64,000 nt of DNA from Pseudodonghicola sp048268305 (GTDB taxonomy: Bacteria > Pseudomonadota > Alphaproteobacteria > Rhodobacterales > Rhodobacteraceae), in NCBI RefSeq assembly GCF_048268305.1, contig NZ_JBLWVT010000004.1:62001-126000 (forward strand), read 5' to 3'. The notes under the pieces are model-generated. The model was not told the DNA's origin, ran no database searches, and saw only the letters and a list, made by a program, of their open reading frames with translations. This document shows positions 35,326-44,764 of this stretch, one piece after another. Each line of letters starts with the position of its first letter. Position 1 is the first letter of the stretch. The position numbers and the translations under genes are program-made.

Positions 35326-36642
35326 ATGGCGGATCTTTTCGACAGTCCTGACGGGGAGGCTGAACCTGCCGCCCCGAACCGGCCGCTGGCAGATCGCCTG
35401 CGGCCGCAGGCGTTGGATCAGGTGATCGGCCAGCAGCACATCCTGGGCCCCGACGGGCCGCTGGGGGCGATGCTGGCGGCGCATTCGTTGTCCTCGCTGA
35501 TCCTCTGGGGGCCGCCGGGCGTGGGCAAGACCACCATCGCCCGGCTGTTGGCGGAAAAGAGCGATCTGCATTTCGTCCAGATCAGTGCCATCTTCACCGG
35601 CGTCGCCGATCTGAAGAAGGTGTTCGAGGCCGCCAAGCTGCACCGACGTGCCGGCAAGGGCACTTTGCTTTTCGTCGACGAAATCCACCGGTTCAACAAG
35701 GCGCAGCAGGACGGGTTTCTGCCCTATATGGAGGATGGCACCATCCTGCTGATCGGGGCGACCACGGAAAACCCCTCGTTCGAACTGAACGCGGCGCTTT
35801 TGTCCCGTTCGCAGGTGCTGGTGCTGGAGCGGCTCGGCCTTGCCGATCTGGAACGCCTCGCGCAGCGGGCCGAAAAGGAACTGGGTCGGCCGCTGCCGCT
35901 CGATGGTCCGGCGCGCGAAGCCCTGCTGGAGATGGCGGATGGCGACGGGCGAACCTTGCTGAACCTGATCGAACAGGCGATGGCCTGGAAGGTGACCGGC
36001 AAGCTGAATACCGACCAGCTCGCCACCCGGCTGATGCGGCGGGCGGCGAAATACGACAAGTCGGGCGACGAGCATTACAACCTGATCTCGGCCCTGCACA
36101 AATCGGTGCGCGGATCGGATCCGGACGCGGCGCTCTATTGGTTCTCGCGAATGCTCGAGGGGGGGGAAGATCCGCGCTATCTGGCCCGCCGGCTGGTGCG
36201 CATGGCGATCGAGGATATCGGCCTGGCCGATCCGCAGGCGCAGACCCATTGCCTGCACGCCTGGGAGATCTATGAGCGCATCGGCTCGCCCGAGGGCGAA
36301 TTGGCGCTGGCGCAGGCGGTGATCTATCTGGCGCTCGCCCCGAAATCCAACGCCGGCTATGTCGCTTACAAGGCGGCGCGAAAGCTCGCCAAGCAAAGCG
36401 GCAGCGCGCCCCCGCCCAAGCATATCCTGAACGCGCCCACCTCGCTGATGAAGGATCAGGGCTATGGCGCCGGCTATGCCTATGATCACGACGCCGAGGA
36501 CGGGTTTTCCGGGCAGAACTATTTCCCCGAGGACATGCGCCGCCCGGTGATCTATTCCCCGGTCGAGCGCGGTTTTGAGCGGGAGCTGAAGAAACGGCTC
36601 GATTTCTTCACCCGGCTCAGGCTGCAGCGGCAGGGAAACTAG
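35326..36642 (+). CDS. rarA: Replication-associated recombination protein A (RarA/MgsA)
   Basis: A 438-residue AAA+ ATPase acting at stalled replication forks. GPPGVGKTT is the Walker A and LFVDEIHRFNKAQQD the Walker B motif with the family's HRFNK. C-terminal tetramerisation sequences NAPTSLMKDQGYG and EDGFSGQNYFPE are conserved. It overlaps nothing, but begins 5 nt after degP. Confidence 0.95.
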   Translation: MADLFDSPDGEAEPAAPNRPLADRLRPQALDQVIGQQHILGPDGPLGAMLAAHSLSSLILWGPPGVGKTTIARLLAEKSDLHFVQISAIFTGVADLKKVFEAAKLHRRAGKGTLLFVDEIHRFNKAQQDGFLPYMEDGTILLIGATTENPSFELNAALLSRSQVLVLERLGLADLERLAQRAEKELGRPLPLDGPAREALLEMADGDGRTLLNLIEQAMAWKVTGKLNTDQLATRLMRRAAKYDKSGDEHYNLISALHKSVRGSDPDAALYWFSRMLEGGEDPRYLARRLVRMAIEDIGLADPQAQTHCLHAWEIYERIGSPEGELALAQAVIYLALAPKSNAGYVAYKAARKLAKQSGSAPPPKHILNAPTSLMKDQGYGAGYAYDHDAEDGFSGQNYFPEDMRRPVIYSPVERGFERELKKRLDFFTRLRLQRQGN

Positions 36643-36684
36643 GCTGCGCTTGACTCTGATGCGCCCCCGCGCGACAGACCGGCA

Positions 36685-37065
36685 ATGATCTATTCGGTTG
36701 CACTTGTGGCGGTGGGGGGCGCGATCGGCGCCTCTTTACGCTATCTGACGGGGCTGGCGGTCACATGGCTGCTGGATCACCCGGCCTTTCCCATGGCGAT
36801 CCTGACGGTCAATATCCTCGGCTCCTTCATCATGGGGCTTTTCGTGGTGACTGCGGCGCATAAGGGGCTGACCCATCTCAGCCCGCTGGTGGTGACCGGG
36901 TTCCTGGGTGGTTTCACCACCTTTTCTTCTTTCTCGCTGGAGACGGTGACGTTGATCGAACGGGGCGACATGGCGCAGGCGGCGCTTTATGTGGGTCTCT
37001 CGGTTGGCGTCTCTGTCCTGGCATTGGCCGGCGGCATGATGCTGGCGCGTGGGGTTTTCGCATGA
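36685..37065 (+). CDS. crcB: Fluoride ion channel Fluc/CrcB
   Basis: A 126-residue CrcB with four hydrophobic helices, forming a dual-topology dimer that exports fluoride. GGFTTFSSFSLE is the selectivity-filter motif with its phenylalanine box, and GAIGASLRYL at the N-terminus is conserved. No fluoride riboswitch is apparent in the 42-nt leader. Its stop overlaps the rluC start by 4 nt. Confidence 0.95.
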   Translation: MIYSVALVAVGGAIGASLRYLTGLAVTWLLDHPAFPMAILTVNILGSFIMGLFVVTAAHKGLTHLSPLVVTGFLGGFTTFSSFSLETVTLIERGDMAQAALYVGLSVGVSVLALAGGMMLARGVFA

Positions 37066-38111
37066 GCAAGGTTCAAACCATCACCGTGGCCGAGGGCGAC
37101 GGCGACCAGCGGCTTGATCGCTGGATGAAGCGGCAGTTCCCCCATATCAGTCAGGGTCGGATCGAGAAGATGTGCCGCAAGGGCGAGCTGCGGGTCGATG
37201 GTGGCCGGGTCAAGGCCTCCACCCGGCTGGAGGTCGGCCAGCAGGTGCGGGTGCCGCCGCTGACCGAGGCCGACCAGAGACCGGCGCCTGCGGTGACGCG
37301 GACCCGGGTCAGCGAGGCCGACGCCAAGATGATCCAATCCTGCGTGATTTATCGCGACGACGATATCATCGCGCTGAACAAGCCGCCCGGGCTGGCGGTG
37401 CAGGGCGGCTCTGGCATGGCCAAGCATGTGGACGGGCTGAGCGAGGCGTTGCGCTTCGGGCTGGATGAGAATCCGCGGCTGGTGCACCGGCTCGACAAGG
37501 ATACCTCGGGGGTGTTGCTCCTGGCGCGCCGGCGCGAGGTCGCCACCGCCTTGACCGCGAGCTTCCGCCACCATGATACCCACAAGATCTATTGGGCCGT
37601 GGTCGCCGGTGTGCCGACCCCCTATCTGGGCGAGATCAAGGCCGGTCTGGTCAAGGCCGGCGGTCATGGTGCCAAGGGCGAGGGCGAGAAGATGATCGCG
37701 GTTCACCCCCGCGAGATCGACAGCACGCCGGGGGCAAAGCGGGCGCATACGCTTTACGCCACGCTCTACCGCGTTGGCAGCCGCGCCGCCTGGGTGGCGC
37801 TGGAGCCGCTGACCGGTCGCACCCACCAGCTTCGCGTGCATATGGCCGAGATGGGGCATCCGATCGTGGGGGATGGCAAATACGGCGGCTCGGGCCAAGA
37901 AAACCTCGGCGATGGCTGGGGCGCGCAACTGGGTGGCATCATCAGCAAGAAGCTGCACCTGCATGCTCGCAGCCTGACTTTCCAACATCCGGTGACCAAG
38001 AAGAAGATGACCATCACCGCCGATCTGCCGGAGCATATGAAACACACCTGGGAGACCTTCGGCTGGACCGAGGATCTGGCCGAGGACGATCCGTTCGAGG
38101 CGCTTCGGTGA
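37062..38111 (+). CDS. rluC: 23S rRNA pseudouridine synthase, RluC/RluD class
   Basis: A 349-residue RluA-family pseudouridine synthase. An N-terminal S4 domain (DQRLDRWMKRQFPHIS; about residues 12-75) binds RNA, and LVHRLDKDTSGVLLLAR (about residue 140) has the catalytic Asp. The specific uridine(s) cannot be assigned from sequence alone; RluC is the closest class. It overlaps crcB by 4 nt and the HAD gene by 4 nt (GTGA). Confidence 0.93.
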   Translation: MSKVQTITVAEGDGDQRLDRWMKRQFPHISQGRIEKMCRKGELRVDGGRVKASTRLEVGQQVRVPPLTEADQRPAPAVTRTRVSEADAKMIQSCVIYRDDDIIALNKPPGLAVQGGSGMAKHVDGLSEALRFGLDENPRLVHRLDKDTSGVLLLARRREVATALTASFRHHDTHKIYWAVVAGVPTPYLGEIKAGLVKAGGHGAKGEGEKMIAVHPREIDSTPGAKRAHTLYATLYRVGSRAAWVALEPLTGRTHQLRVHMAEMGHPIVGDGKYGGSGQENLGDGWGAQLGGIISKKLHLHARSLTFQHPVTKKKMTITADLPEHMKHTWETFGWTEDLAEDDPFEALR

Positions 38112-38785
38112 CGCTGCGACTGGCGATTTTCGACGTCGATGGCACCCTGGTCGACAGCCAGGCCGCCATCGTCGGGGCGATGGAGGCGGCCTTTGCCGCT
38201 CAGGGCCTGCCGGTGCCATCGCGGGCGGCGATCCTGTCGATCGTGGGCCTGTCGCTGGATCACGCCATGTTGCGGCTGGTGCCCGAGGCCAGCGCCGATA
38301 CCCGTGCCCGGCTGGTCGACGGCTACAAACAGGCCTATCAGGCCGAGCGGTTGGTGCAGGGGGCGGCCCATTCGCCGCTGTTCCCCGGTGCGCGCGAGGT
38401 GCTGGAACAGCTTCATGCCCAACCCGACACGCTGTTGGCGGTGGCCACCGGCAAATCGCGCCGCGGCCTCGATGCGCTGATCGAGGCGCATGGGTTGGAA
38501 CGCTTCTTCATCTCGCGCCAGGTGGCCGACGATCACCCGTCGAAACCGCACCCCTCGATGATCTTCTCGGCGCTCGCCGACGCGGGGGCCGAAGCCGCCG
38601 AGGCGGTGATGATCGGCGATACCAGTTTCGACATGGAAATGGCGCGCGCTGCCGGGGTGGCCGGGCTTGGCGTCGGCTGGGGCTATCACCCGGTGACGGT
38701 GCTGGAGCCGGTGGCGCGCCGGGTGGTGCAGCGCTTTGACGATCTGCCCCCGGCACTGGACGCACTTTGGAGGGATCGGACATGA
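38108..38785 (+). CDS. HAD-family hydrolase
   Basis: A 225-residue HAD phosphatase. FDVDGTLVDS holds the nucleophile Asp, and GDTSFDMEMARAAG the metal-binding site; the cap domain is small and alpha-helical, as in the phosphoglycolate phosphatase branch. The start is GTG, overlapping the rluC stop by 4 nt, and the ATP12 gene overlaps the stop by 4 nt. Substrate unknown, but it is always in this rluC-HAD-atp12 context in related genomes as far as I recall. Confidence 0.9.
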   Translation: MTLRLAIFDVDGTLVDSQAAIVGAMEAAFAAQGLPVPSRAAILSIVGLSLDHAMLRLVPEASADTRARLVDGYKQAYQAERLVQGAAHSPLFPGAREVLEQLHAQPDTLLAVATGKSRRGLDALIEAHGLERFFISRQVADDHPSKPHPSMIFSALADAGAEAAEAVMIGDTSFDMEMARAAGVAGLGVGWGYHPVTVLEPVARRVVQRFDDLPPALDALWRDRT

Positions 38786-39486
38786 GCGAATGGAAACGCA
38801 AACGGTTTTGGGATGAGGCCAGCGTCACGGAACAGGATGGCGGCTTTGCCGTGTTGCTGGACGGGCGGGGGCTGAAAACTCCGGCCAAGGCGGCGCTGAT
38901 CCTGCCGACCCCCGAGATGGCCGAGGCGGTCGCTGCCGAATGGGCGGCTCAGGAGGGCGAGATCGACCCGGGCAGCATGCCCTTCACCCGCTCGGCCAAT
39001 GCGGCGATCGACAAGGTGCGCCCGCAACAGGCCGAGGTTGCCGATATGCTGGCCGATTACGGCGACAGCGATCTTCTGTGCTATCGCGCCGATGCGCCGC
39101 AGCATCTGGTGGACCGTCAGGCAGAGCATTGGGATCCGGCGCTGGAGTGGGCCGCGGCCGCGCTGGGGGTTCGGTTGGAACCGCGGGTCGGCATCATGCA
39201 TCAGCCGCAGGAGCCCCAGGGCCAGGCACGGCTTCGGGCGCAGGTCCACGCGCTCGATCCCTTCCAGCTCGCCGCCTTTCACGATCTTGTGAGCTTGACC
39301 GGCTCGCTGATCCTTGGCTTCGCTGCGGCGCAGAATTGGCGTGATGCCGATGCGATCTGGCAGATGTCGCGCCTGGACGAGCTGTGGCAGGAAGAGCAGT
39401 GGGGCCAGGACGAAGAGGCGCAAGCTGCTGCCGAACTCAAGCGCGGGGCCTTCCTGCACGCCAAGAAATTCTTTGATTTTGCGTGA
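38782..39486 (+). CDS. ATP12-family F1-ATPase assembly chaperone
   Basis: A 234-residue ATP12 homologue (MSEWKRKRFWDEASV). In mitochondria ATP12 guards the F1 alpha subunit before assembly; alphaproteobacterial relatives share this fold. GSMPFTRSANAAIDKV and LLCYRADAPQHLV are family-conserved. The preceding aggga and ATGA overlap tie its translation to the HAD gene. Confidence 0.9.
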   Translation: MSEWKRKRFWDEASVTEQDGGFAVLLDGRGLKTPAKAALILPTPEMAEAVAAEWAAQEGEIDPGSMPFTRSANAAIDKVRPQQAEVADMLADYGDSDLLCYRADAPQHLVDRQAEHWDPALEWAAAALGVRLEPRVGIMHQPQEPQGQARLRAQVHALDPFQLAAFHDLVSLTGSLILGFAAAQNWRDADAIWQMSRLDELWQEEQWGQDEEAQAAAELKRGAFLHAKKFFDFA

Positions 39487-39696
39487 TTGTTCACGGACTG
39501 GGCGCGGGTTCTTCAACCGCGGCCCGGTGAGGGGCGCACCCATTCAATTGCTTGATCGTGCCCTTGACGTAGCTTGATGAATCCGCCCACACTTGAGGCC
39601 ACTGAAGGGGAGTTTCCATTTCGGTAACCGGACCGGCGTGAATTCTGCCGGATAAATCCGCCAACGCAGGTGGCGGAAAATCAGGAAGAGGTGAAA

Positions 39697-40713
39697 ATGA
39701 AAAAAACCGTATTTTGGGGTGTGCTTACCGTCGCCGGTCTGGCTGCGGGCGCAGCCGCTGCGGGGACGATGGACGACGTCAAGGCCCGCGGCAAGCTGAA
39801 CTGCGGCGTCTCGACCGGCCTGGTCGGTTTCTCCGCGCCCGATGCAAACGGGGAATGGGGTGGCTTCGATGTGGCGGTCTGCCGTGCGATCGCTGCCGCC
39901 GTGCTGGGCGATCCGACGGCTGTCGAATTCGTGCCCACCACCGGCAAGACCCGTTTCACCGCGCTGGCCTCGGGCGAAATCGACATCCTCGCGCGCAACA
40001 CCACCTGGACGTTCTCGCGCGATGTCGATCTGAAGTTCGAATTCATCGGCGTGAACTATTATGACGGTCAGGGCTTCATGGTTCCGAAGTCGCTGGGCGT
40101 GTCCTCGGCCAAGGAACTGGACGGCGCCACCGTCTGTATCCAGACCGGCACCACCACCGAGCTGAACCTGGCGGATTTCTTCCGCGCCAACAACATCAGC
40201 TATGAGCCGGTGCCGATCGAGACCAACGCCGAGGCGCAGCAGCAATATCTGGCCGGCGCCTGTGACGTCTATACCACCGACGCCTCGGGTCTGGCCGCGA
40301 CCCGTGCCACCTTCGAGAACCCGGGCGATCATGTGATCCTGCCCGAGATCATCTCGAAAGAGCCGCTGGGCCCGCTGGTCCGCCATGGTGACAGCGAATG
40401 GGCCGACGTCGCCCGCTGGACCCTGAACGCGCTGATCGCCGCCGAAGAATACGGCATCACCTCGGCCAATATCGAGGAACTGTCGAAGGGCACCAACAAC
40501 CCGGAAATCAACCGGATGCTGGGCACCGAAGGCACCTTGGGCGAGATGATGGGCCTGGACAAGGAATGGGCCAAGCGCGCCATTTCCGCCGGCGGCAACT
40601 ATGGCGAAATCTTCGCCAAGACCATCGGCGAAAACACTCCCGTCGGTCTGGCGCGCGGCCTGAACGCGCAGTGGACCAACGGCGGTCTGCTCTATTCGCC
40701 GCCGTTCCGGTAA
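39697..40713 (+). CDS. bztA: Glutamate/aspartate/asparagine/glutamine ABC transporter, binding protein
   Basis: A 338-residue periplasmic binding protein with a signal peptide (MKKTVFWGVLTVAGLAAGAAAA). GKLNCGVSTGLVGFS and ARNTTWTFSRD are conserved in the polar amino-acid family; the BztA type is known from Rhodobacter capsulatus, where the operon takes up glutamate, glutamine, aspartate and asparagine. A good ribosome binding site (aggaagagg) precedes the ATG. A terminator-like hairpin follows before bztB. Confidence 0.94.
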   Translation: MKKTVFWGVLTVAGLAAGAAAAGTMDDVKARGKLNCGVSTGLVGFSAPDANGEWGGFDVAVCRAIAAAVLGDPTAVEFVPTTGKTRFTALASGEIDILARNTTWTFSRDVDLKFEFIGVNYYDGQGFMVPKSLGVSSAKELDGATVCIQTGTTTELNLADFFRANNISYEPVPIETNAEAQQQYLAGACDVYTTDASGLAATRATFENPGDHVILPEIISKEPLGPLVRHGDSEWADVARWTLNALIAAEEYGITSANIEELSKGTNNPEINRMLGTEGTLGEMMGLDKEWAKRAISAGGNYGEIFAKTIGENTPVGLARGLNAQWTNGGLLYSPPFR

Positions 40714-40727
40714 GGCGAACGACCATC

Positions 40728-40755
40728 AGGGCGCGGGAGCATTCCGCGCCCTTTT
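40728..40755 (+). terminator. Terminator-like hairpin between bztA and bztB
   Basis: A 9-bp stem extended by a wobble pair and an A-T pair (agggcgcgg/ccgcgccct, 40728-40736 and 40744-40752), followed by TTTT. Its place after the binding-protein gene suggests partial termination or 3' stabilisation, giving more BztA than membrane components. Confidence 0.75.
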
Positions 40756-40845
40756 GCATTGATGACATAACAGGTCCGGTCATCACGGAGCGGGGATCAA
40801 CCCCGCCGGAGGAGAAGACCGCGACGCACGGGGATTGCAACGGTC

Positions 40846-42114
40846 ATGACCACTATTACTGACCCGCCGAAACACCAATTTCGGCTGTCCATGCTGCTTT
40901 ACGATACGCGCTATCGCGCCGCCACGATCCAGGTGGTCGCATTGTTCGTCTTCATGCTTTTGGCAGCATGGCTTATCAACAACACGGCCCATAACCTCGC
41001 CGAACTGGGCAAGCCCATCGACTTCGGGTTCTTTGGCGAAGTCGCCAGCTATGACATCAATCAGCGGCTGCTGGACTATACCTCGCAGGATACCCATCTC
41101 CGGGCGGCGCTGATCGGGCTCTTGAATACGCTGGTGGTGGCGATTCTGGGCTGCGTGACGGCGACCATCTTGGGTGTCTGCGTCGGGGTGCTGCGGCTGT
41201 CGCACAATTGGCTGATCGCCCGTCTGATGACAGTCTATGTCGAGATGTTCCGCAACGTGCCGGTGCTCTTGTGGATCGTCTTCATCATGGCGATCCTGAT
41301 CGAGATGCTGCCGGCGCCAAGCGCGTTTCGCGGCAGCAACGCCAGCGCCAGCATGATCCTGGGCGATAGCGTCGCGCTGACCAACCGCGGCATCTATGTC
41401 CCCGAGGCGCTGTTTTCCCACAGTCTGGGCAATATCCACCTGTTCGGCAGCAGTAGCCTGCGGTTCGACGTCAGCCTCGATCTGGTTGCCTTCCTGATCG
41501 TCCTGGCGGCCGGGCTCTGGGCCTCGCATCGGATCAAGCTGCGCGCCGACCGCATTCAGGAGGAGACCGGCGATCGCCCGACCACCTGGTATCTGCGCGC
41601 GGGCGTGGTGCTGGTGCCCGTCGTCGCCCTGCTGGCGGCGCTGGGGTTCCATCTGGGGATGCCTGAACTCAAGGGCTTCAACTTTTCGGGCGGCACCCAT
41701 CTGCGCAACTCCCTGATCGCGCTCTGGCTGGCGCTGTCGCTTTATACCGCCGCTTTCATCGCTGAAATCGTGCGGGCCGGGATCCTGGCGATTTCGAAGG
41801 GCCAGACCGAGGCCGCCGCCGCGCTGGGACTGCGTCCTGGCCGGGTGATGCGGCTGGTGATCCTGCCGCAGGCGCTGCGCGTCATCGTGCCGCCGCTGAT
41901 CTCGCAATACCTCAATCTCACCAAGAACTCGTCGCTGGCGATCGCCGTGGGCTACATGGACATCACCGGCACCCTTGGGGGCATCACCATGAACCAGACC
42001 GGACGCGAGCTGGAATGCGTGCTGCTGTTGATGGCGATTTATCTCGTCATCAGCCTGACGATCTCGGGGGTGATGAACTGGTACAATGAATCCGTCAAGC
42101 TGAGGGAGCGCTGA
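40846..42114 (+). CDS. bztB: Glutamate-family ABC transporter permease BztB
   Basis: A 422-residue inner-membrane permease. The EAA-type loop EAAAALGLRPGRVMRLVILPQALR (about residues 324-347) contacts the ATPase. A long hydrophilic segment between helices is typical of the Bzt class and makes the protein longer than the usual 220-residue HisQ/GlnP type. It is 1 nt before bztC. Confidence 0.94.
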   Translation: MTTITDPPKHQFRLSMLLYDTRYRAATIQVVALFVFMLLAAWLINNTAHNLAELGKPIDFGFFGEVASYDINQRLLDYTSQDTHLRAALIGLLNTLVVAILGCVTATILGVCVGVLRLSHNWLIARLMTVYVEMFRNVPVLLWIVFIMAILIEMLPAPSAFRGSNASASMILGDSVALTNRGIYVPEALFSHSLGNIHLFGSSSLRFDVSLDLVAFLIVLAAGLWASHRIKLRADRIQEETGDRPTTWYLRAGVVLVPVVALLAALGFHLGMPELKGFNFSGGTHLRNSLIALWLALSLYTAAFIAEIVRAGILAISKGQTEAAAALGLRPGRVMRLVILPQALRVIVPPLISQYLNLTKNSSLAIAVGYMDITGTLGGITMNQTGRELECVLLLMAIYLVISLTISGVMNWYNESVKLRER

Positions 42115-42115
42115 G

Positions 42116-43417
42116 ATGAGCAAGCAACTCGCCTATGTCCGCACCGAAATGCTTCCACAACTGCCGCCTCCCTCCACCTCGGTGGGCGCGATCGGCTGGG
42201 CCAGGGCAAACCTGTTCTCAAGCTGGCTGAATGCAATCCTCAGCATCCTGTCGGCTGCGGTGATCCTCTTGATCCTGGCGGAGAGCCTGCCTTGGATCAT
42301 ATCGCCGACCTGGAGCGGCACCTCGCTGAATCAATGCCGCGAGATACTGGCCGCTGTCGATCATGGCGGCGGCGCCTGTTGGGGGGTGATCCGGGAACGC
42401 TGGGTGCAGCTCCTGTTCGGCTTCTACCCGCCGGAACTCTATTGGCGGCCGATCCTGGCCTTCGTCTTTCTGGGGGTGGCGCTGGCGCCGATCCTGTTTT
42501 CCGACAAGGTGCCGGCGAAACTTCTGTGGTTCTCGGCGGCCTATCCCTTCATCTTCCCCTGGCTTCTGTGGGGCGGGATGATCTGGGGGCCGATCTCGGC
42601 CGCCATGGGTCTGGTGCTGGGGTTCATTGCCTATCGTCTGGTCGCCGCATCCTTCGGCAGCCTGCCGGGGGTGATCGCCGGTGTCGTCATGACGCTGCTG
42701 TGGTGGCTGGTGCTGTCACATAATGCGACCGGCGCGCTCGACAGCATCCTGCCGATCGGACTGGAGCCGGTCGAAAGCCGCAGGTTCGGTGGCTTCATGC
42801 TGTCGATCACCATCGGCATCGTCGCCATCGCCTGTTCGCTGCCGCTGGGCATCCTGTTGGCGTTGGGGCGGCGGTCAGATCTGATGATCGTCAAATACCT
42901 CTGCGTCGGTTTCATCGAGTTCATCCGCGGCGTGCCGCTGATCACCCTGCTGTTCGTGGCTTCGACGCTGCTGAACATCTTCATGCCGCCGGGGACCAAT
43001 TTCGACATCATCCTGCGGGTGCTGATCATGGTCACGCTCTTCGCGTCGGCCTATATGGCCGAGGTGATCCGCGGCGGCCTGGCGGCGCTGCCCAAGGGGC
43101 AGTACGAGGGCGCCGATTCGCTCGGCCTCGATTACTGGCAGGCGCAACGGCTGGTGATCTTGCCGCAGGCGCTGAAGATCTCGATCCCCGGGATCGTGTC
43201 GACCTTCATCGGGGTGTTCAAGGACACCACGCTGGTGTCGATCATCGGTCTGCTTGATCCGCTTGGCCTGTCGAACGCGATCCGCGCCAATGCCGACTGG
43301 AACGGCATCGTGTGGGAGCTTTACGGCTTCATCGCGCTGATCTTCTTCATCTTCTGCTTCGGCATGTCCCGGTATTCCATGTATCTGGAGCGCAAGCTTC
43401 AGACCGGCCACAGGTAA
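42116..43417 (+). CDS. bztC: Glutamate-family ABC transporter permease BztC
   Basis: A 433-residue permease, BztB's partner. The EAA loop reads EGADSLGLDYWQAQRLVILPQALK (about residues 330). Large N-terminal part with extra helices, as in BztB. It begins 1 nt after the bztB stop, and bztD begins 9 nt after its own stop. Confidence 0.94.
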   Translation: MSKQLAYVRTEMLPQLPPPSTSVGAIGWARANLFSSWLNAILSILSAAVILLILAESLPWIISPTWSGTSLNQCREILAAVDHGGGACWGVIRERWVQLLFGFYPPELYWRPILAFVFLGVALAPILFSDKVPAKLLWFSAAYPFIFPWLLWGGMIWGPISAAMGLVLGFIAYRLVAASFGSLPGVIAGVVMTLLWWLVLSHNATGALDSILPIGLEPVESRRFGGFMLSITIGIVAIACSLPLGILLALGRRSDLMIVKYLCVGFIEFIRGVPLITLLFVASTLLNIFMPPGTNFDIILRVLIMVTLFASAYMAEVIRGGLAALPKGQYEGADSLGLDYWQAQRLVILPQALKISIPGIVSTFIGVFKDTTLVSIIGLLDPLGLSNAIRANADWNGIVWELYGFIALIFFIFCFGMSRYSMYLERKLQTGHR

Positions 43418-43426
43418 GGAAACGCA

Positions 43427-44218
43427 ATGTCTGAACTTGCTATCGACCGTGAAATCAACCGCTCGAAGATGACCGTCTCGGACGAGATCGCGGTCGAAAT
43501 CCTGAATATGAACAAGTGGTACGGAACGTTCCACGTGCTGCGCGACATCAACCTGACGGTGAACTCAGGCGAACGCATCGTCATCGCCGGCCCTTCGGGG
43601 TCGGGGAAATCGACGCTGATCCGCTGTATCAACCGGCTGGAGGAACACCAGTCCGGCAAGATCATCGTCGACGGGACCGAGCTGACCAGCGATCTGAAGA
43701 ATATCGACAAGATCCGCTCGGACGTCGGCATGTGCTTTCAGCACTTCAACCTGTTCCCGCATCTGACCATTCTGGAAAACTGCACGCTGGCGCCAATCTG
43801 GGTTCGCAAGATCCCCCGGAAGGAGGCGATCGCCACCGCGATGCACTTCCTGGAGAAGGTGAAGATCCCCGATCAGGCCAACAAGTACCCCGGGCAGTTG
43901 TCGGGTGGTCAGCAGCAGCGGGTGGCGATCGCCCGGTCGCTGTGCATGCGGCCGCGCATCATGCTGTTCGACGAGCCGACCTCGGCGCTTGATCCCGAGA
44001 TGATCAAGGAGGTGCTCGACACCATGATCGAGCTCGCGGAAGAGGGGATGACCATGCTCTGCGTCACTCACGAGATGGGCTTTGCCCGCCAGGTGGCGAA
44101 CCGGGTGATCTTCATGGATCAGGGGCAGATCGTCGAACAGAACGAACCGGAAGAGTTCTTCAACAACCCGCAGAGCGAACGGACCAAGCTGTTTCTCAGC
44201 CAGATTCTGGGCCACTGA
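43427..44218 (+). CDS. bztD: Glutamate-family ABC transporter ATPase BztD
   Basis: A 263-residue ABC ATPase. GPSGSGKST is Walker A, LSGGQQQRVAIARSL the signature, MLFDEPTSALDPEM the Walker B. It powers BztB/BztC. A good terminator (44239) lies directly downstream, convergent with sixA. Confidence 0.96.
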   Translation: MSELAIDREINRSKMTVSDEIAVEILNMNKWYGTFHVLRDINLTVNSGERIVIAGPSGSGKSTLIRCINRLEEHQSGKIIVDGTELTSDLKNIDKIRSDVGMCFQHFNLFPHLTILENCTLAPIWVRKIPRKEAIATAMHFLEKVKIPDQANKYPGQLSGGQQQRVAIARSLCMRPRIMLFDEPTSALDPEMIKEVLDTMIELAEEGMTMLCVTHEMGFARQVANRVIFMDQGQIVEQNEPEEFFNNPQSERTKLFLSQILGH

Positions 44219-44238
44219 GGGGCTTTGGATGACGAGGG

Positions 44239-44267
44239 AAGGGCCGGGCCTTGTGCCCGGCCTTTTT
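44239..44267 (+). terminator. Terminator after bztD
   Basis: An 11-bp stem including ggccgggc/gcccggcc (44239-44249 and 44255-44265, loop cttgt) runs into five T (44263-44267). Its T-run touches the stop of the opposing sixA gene. Confidence 0.9.
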
Positions 44268-44764
44268 CATGCCTCGATCAGGTCGCGCGGCACGATGAAA
44301 TCCACCGCCTCGCCGCCGCGCCAGGCGATGCGAGACCAGTCGTCGACATCGAAATCCGCCACCAGCGTGGCACCGGTGGGGTAATCGTCGAACTTCGGGT
44401 GCTCTGGCGGGTCTCCCAAAATCTCGGCGGCGAACTGGCCGATGCCGGGATTATGGCCCAGAAGCAGCACGGTTTCGCCCTTGGCCTGCGACAGCACCCG
44501 CAGGATCTGGTTGGCGGTGACCAGATACAGATGATCGGTCACCTCGGGGGGGATATCGAAGCCCATCCGCTTGTAGGTCTCTTGCGTCCGGCGGGCGGAG
44601 GAGGTCAGCACCTGATCGGGCATATAGCCCTTCTGGCGCAACCAGTGGCCCAGGGCTTCGGCCGAGCGTTTGCCGCGTTTGTTCAGCGGGCGCTCGGGAT
44701 CGGAAAGCTCGGGTTTGTCCCAGGCGGATTTGGCGTGGCGGGTCAGGATCAGGCGGCGGGTCAT
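44267..44764 (-). CDS. sixA: SixA-like histidine phosphatase
   Basis: A 165-residue protein of the histidine phosphatase superfamily. LTRHAKSAWDKP holds the catalytic His near residue 10 and LLGHNPG the second His. SixA removes phosphate from the Hpt domain of ArcB in E. coli; here the target is unknown. The start overlaps the preceding gene's stop by 4 nt (ATGA), at the end of the minus-strand argB cluster. Confidence 0.88.
   Translation of the reverse strand: MTRRLILTRHAKSAWDKPELSDPERPLNKRGKRSAEALGHWLRQKGYMPDQVLTSSARRTQETYKRMGFDIPPEVTDHLYLVTANQILRVLSQAKGETVLLLGHNPGIGQFAAEILGDPPEHPKFDDYPTGATLVADFDVDDWSRIAWRGGEAVDFIVPRDLIEA

Noticed and set aside
39552..39580. A possible bztA promoter, TTGATC with a TGATGA -10
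   Set aside because: The spacing is 17 nt but the -10 has almost no match to TAnnnT; too weak to list.
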